Assembly: GCA_003222115.1 (NCBI GenBank)
Contig: QHUL01000071.1
Span: 1 to 32,846, forward strand
DNA: 32,846 bases
DNA from: Gemmatimonadota bacterium
Lineage (GTDB): Bacteria; Gemmatimonadota; Gemmatimonadetes; Gemmatimonadales; GWC2-71-9
Direction: 5' to 3'
The position numbers were made by a program, and so were the translations under genes. Shown one piece after another: positions 32,673-32,846 of the stretch. The number at the start of each line of letters is the position of its first letter. The first letter of the stretch is position 1. Under the pieces are notes generated by a model. The model did not search any database. It was given only the letters and a program-made list of their open reading frames with translations, and was not told where the DNA came from.

Positions 32673-32846
32673 CAGGGCGTAAGCTCGATCCCGGCGGGCG
32701 CGGTGCCGCCGAGCTTGCTCCCCTGCGAGTCCACGCCCGACACCTTGAGCGCGAACTCGCTCGGGTTCGTGGCGTAGAAGATCGCGCTCTCGTAGCTGAT
32801 GACGCCAGCCTGGTACCAGGCGAGCAACGACTGGTCGAAGGACTGC
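32672..32846 (-). CDS. C-terminus of a PilT/PilU-like type IV pilus ATPase (partial)
   Basis: The minus strand is open from the window edge to a TGA that overlaps the accC start. It encodes the last 57 residues of a protein containing [20 protein letters not shown] and [14 protein letters not shown]. PilT/PilU retraction ATPases end with this pattern (FDQSL, a G-V/L-I-S-Y-E-x-A helix, then ATNPxDFxLKxxG), followed here by a 20-residue tail. The catalytic core lies outside the window, so PilT, PilU and PilB cannot be fully separated. Confidence 0.72.

Overview
The window is high-GC, gene-dense bacterial chromosome. Gene content, the run of co-directional housekeeping genes (type IV pilus ATPase, accC, comB, ftsK, yraN, recA, recX, alaS), Big_2-type surface lipoproteins and a bacterial GGGP-synthase homologue suggest a Gemmatimonadota-like or other deep-branching soil or sediment bacterium. 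This assignment is inferred from gene content and no marker was searched.

Region 1 (1-6.6 kb, + strand) is part of a surface-polysaccharide cluster: two GT4 glycosyltransferases, a glutamine-dependent asparagine synthase-type amidotransferase and two related SAM methyltransferases, closely spaced and probably one operon. A CapD/FlaA1-type sugar-nucleotide epimerase/dehydratase (8.5-10.5 kb) probably serves the same pathway.

Region 2 (6.7-18.2 kb) is an accessory segment of secreted lipoproteins. It holds three paralogous right-handed beta-helix proteins sharing a C-terminal module, one small Ig-like lipoprotein and one PF04185-type phosphoesterase. Two adjacent minus-strand genes, the 950-aa beta-helix protein and the phosphoesterase, have duplicated leaders. 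Each leader carries what I read as a class I cyclic-di-GMP (GEMM) riboswitch whose 3' side overlaps an intrinsic-terminator-like hairpin. The duplication continues into the signal peptide and an Ig-like stalk, so a whole regulated-export cassette appears to have been copied and joined to different effector domains.

The segment is bracketed by an intact ZIP metal-transporter gene (18.26-18.98 kb) and a decayed, frameshifted copy of that gene's 3' end (6.56-6.68 kb) in the same orientation. This is the geometry expected if about 11.6 kb had been inserted into the 3' end of the ZIP gene.

Region 3 (18.3-32.8 kb, all minus strand) is housekeeping: ZIP, CCA/poly(A) nucleotidyltransferase, SDR oxidoreductase, SIS sugar-phosphate isomerase (gmhA-like), GGGP-synthase family protein, a small unknown protein, alaS, recX, recA, yraN, ftsK, comB-like, accC and the tail of a PilT/PilU-like ATPase. 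Many junctions are ATGA/GTGA overlaps. Between alaS and recX sits a Y1 (HUH) REP-associated transposase flanked by palindromic GC-rich repeats at about 60-bp spacing.

The same half carries many 7-bp-period (heptamer) repeats. They occur as inverted pairs between genes and as in-frame stretches inside ftsK, pcnB, alaS and the SDR gene. I saw none in the left 18 kb. All alignments were done by eye without a database.
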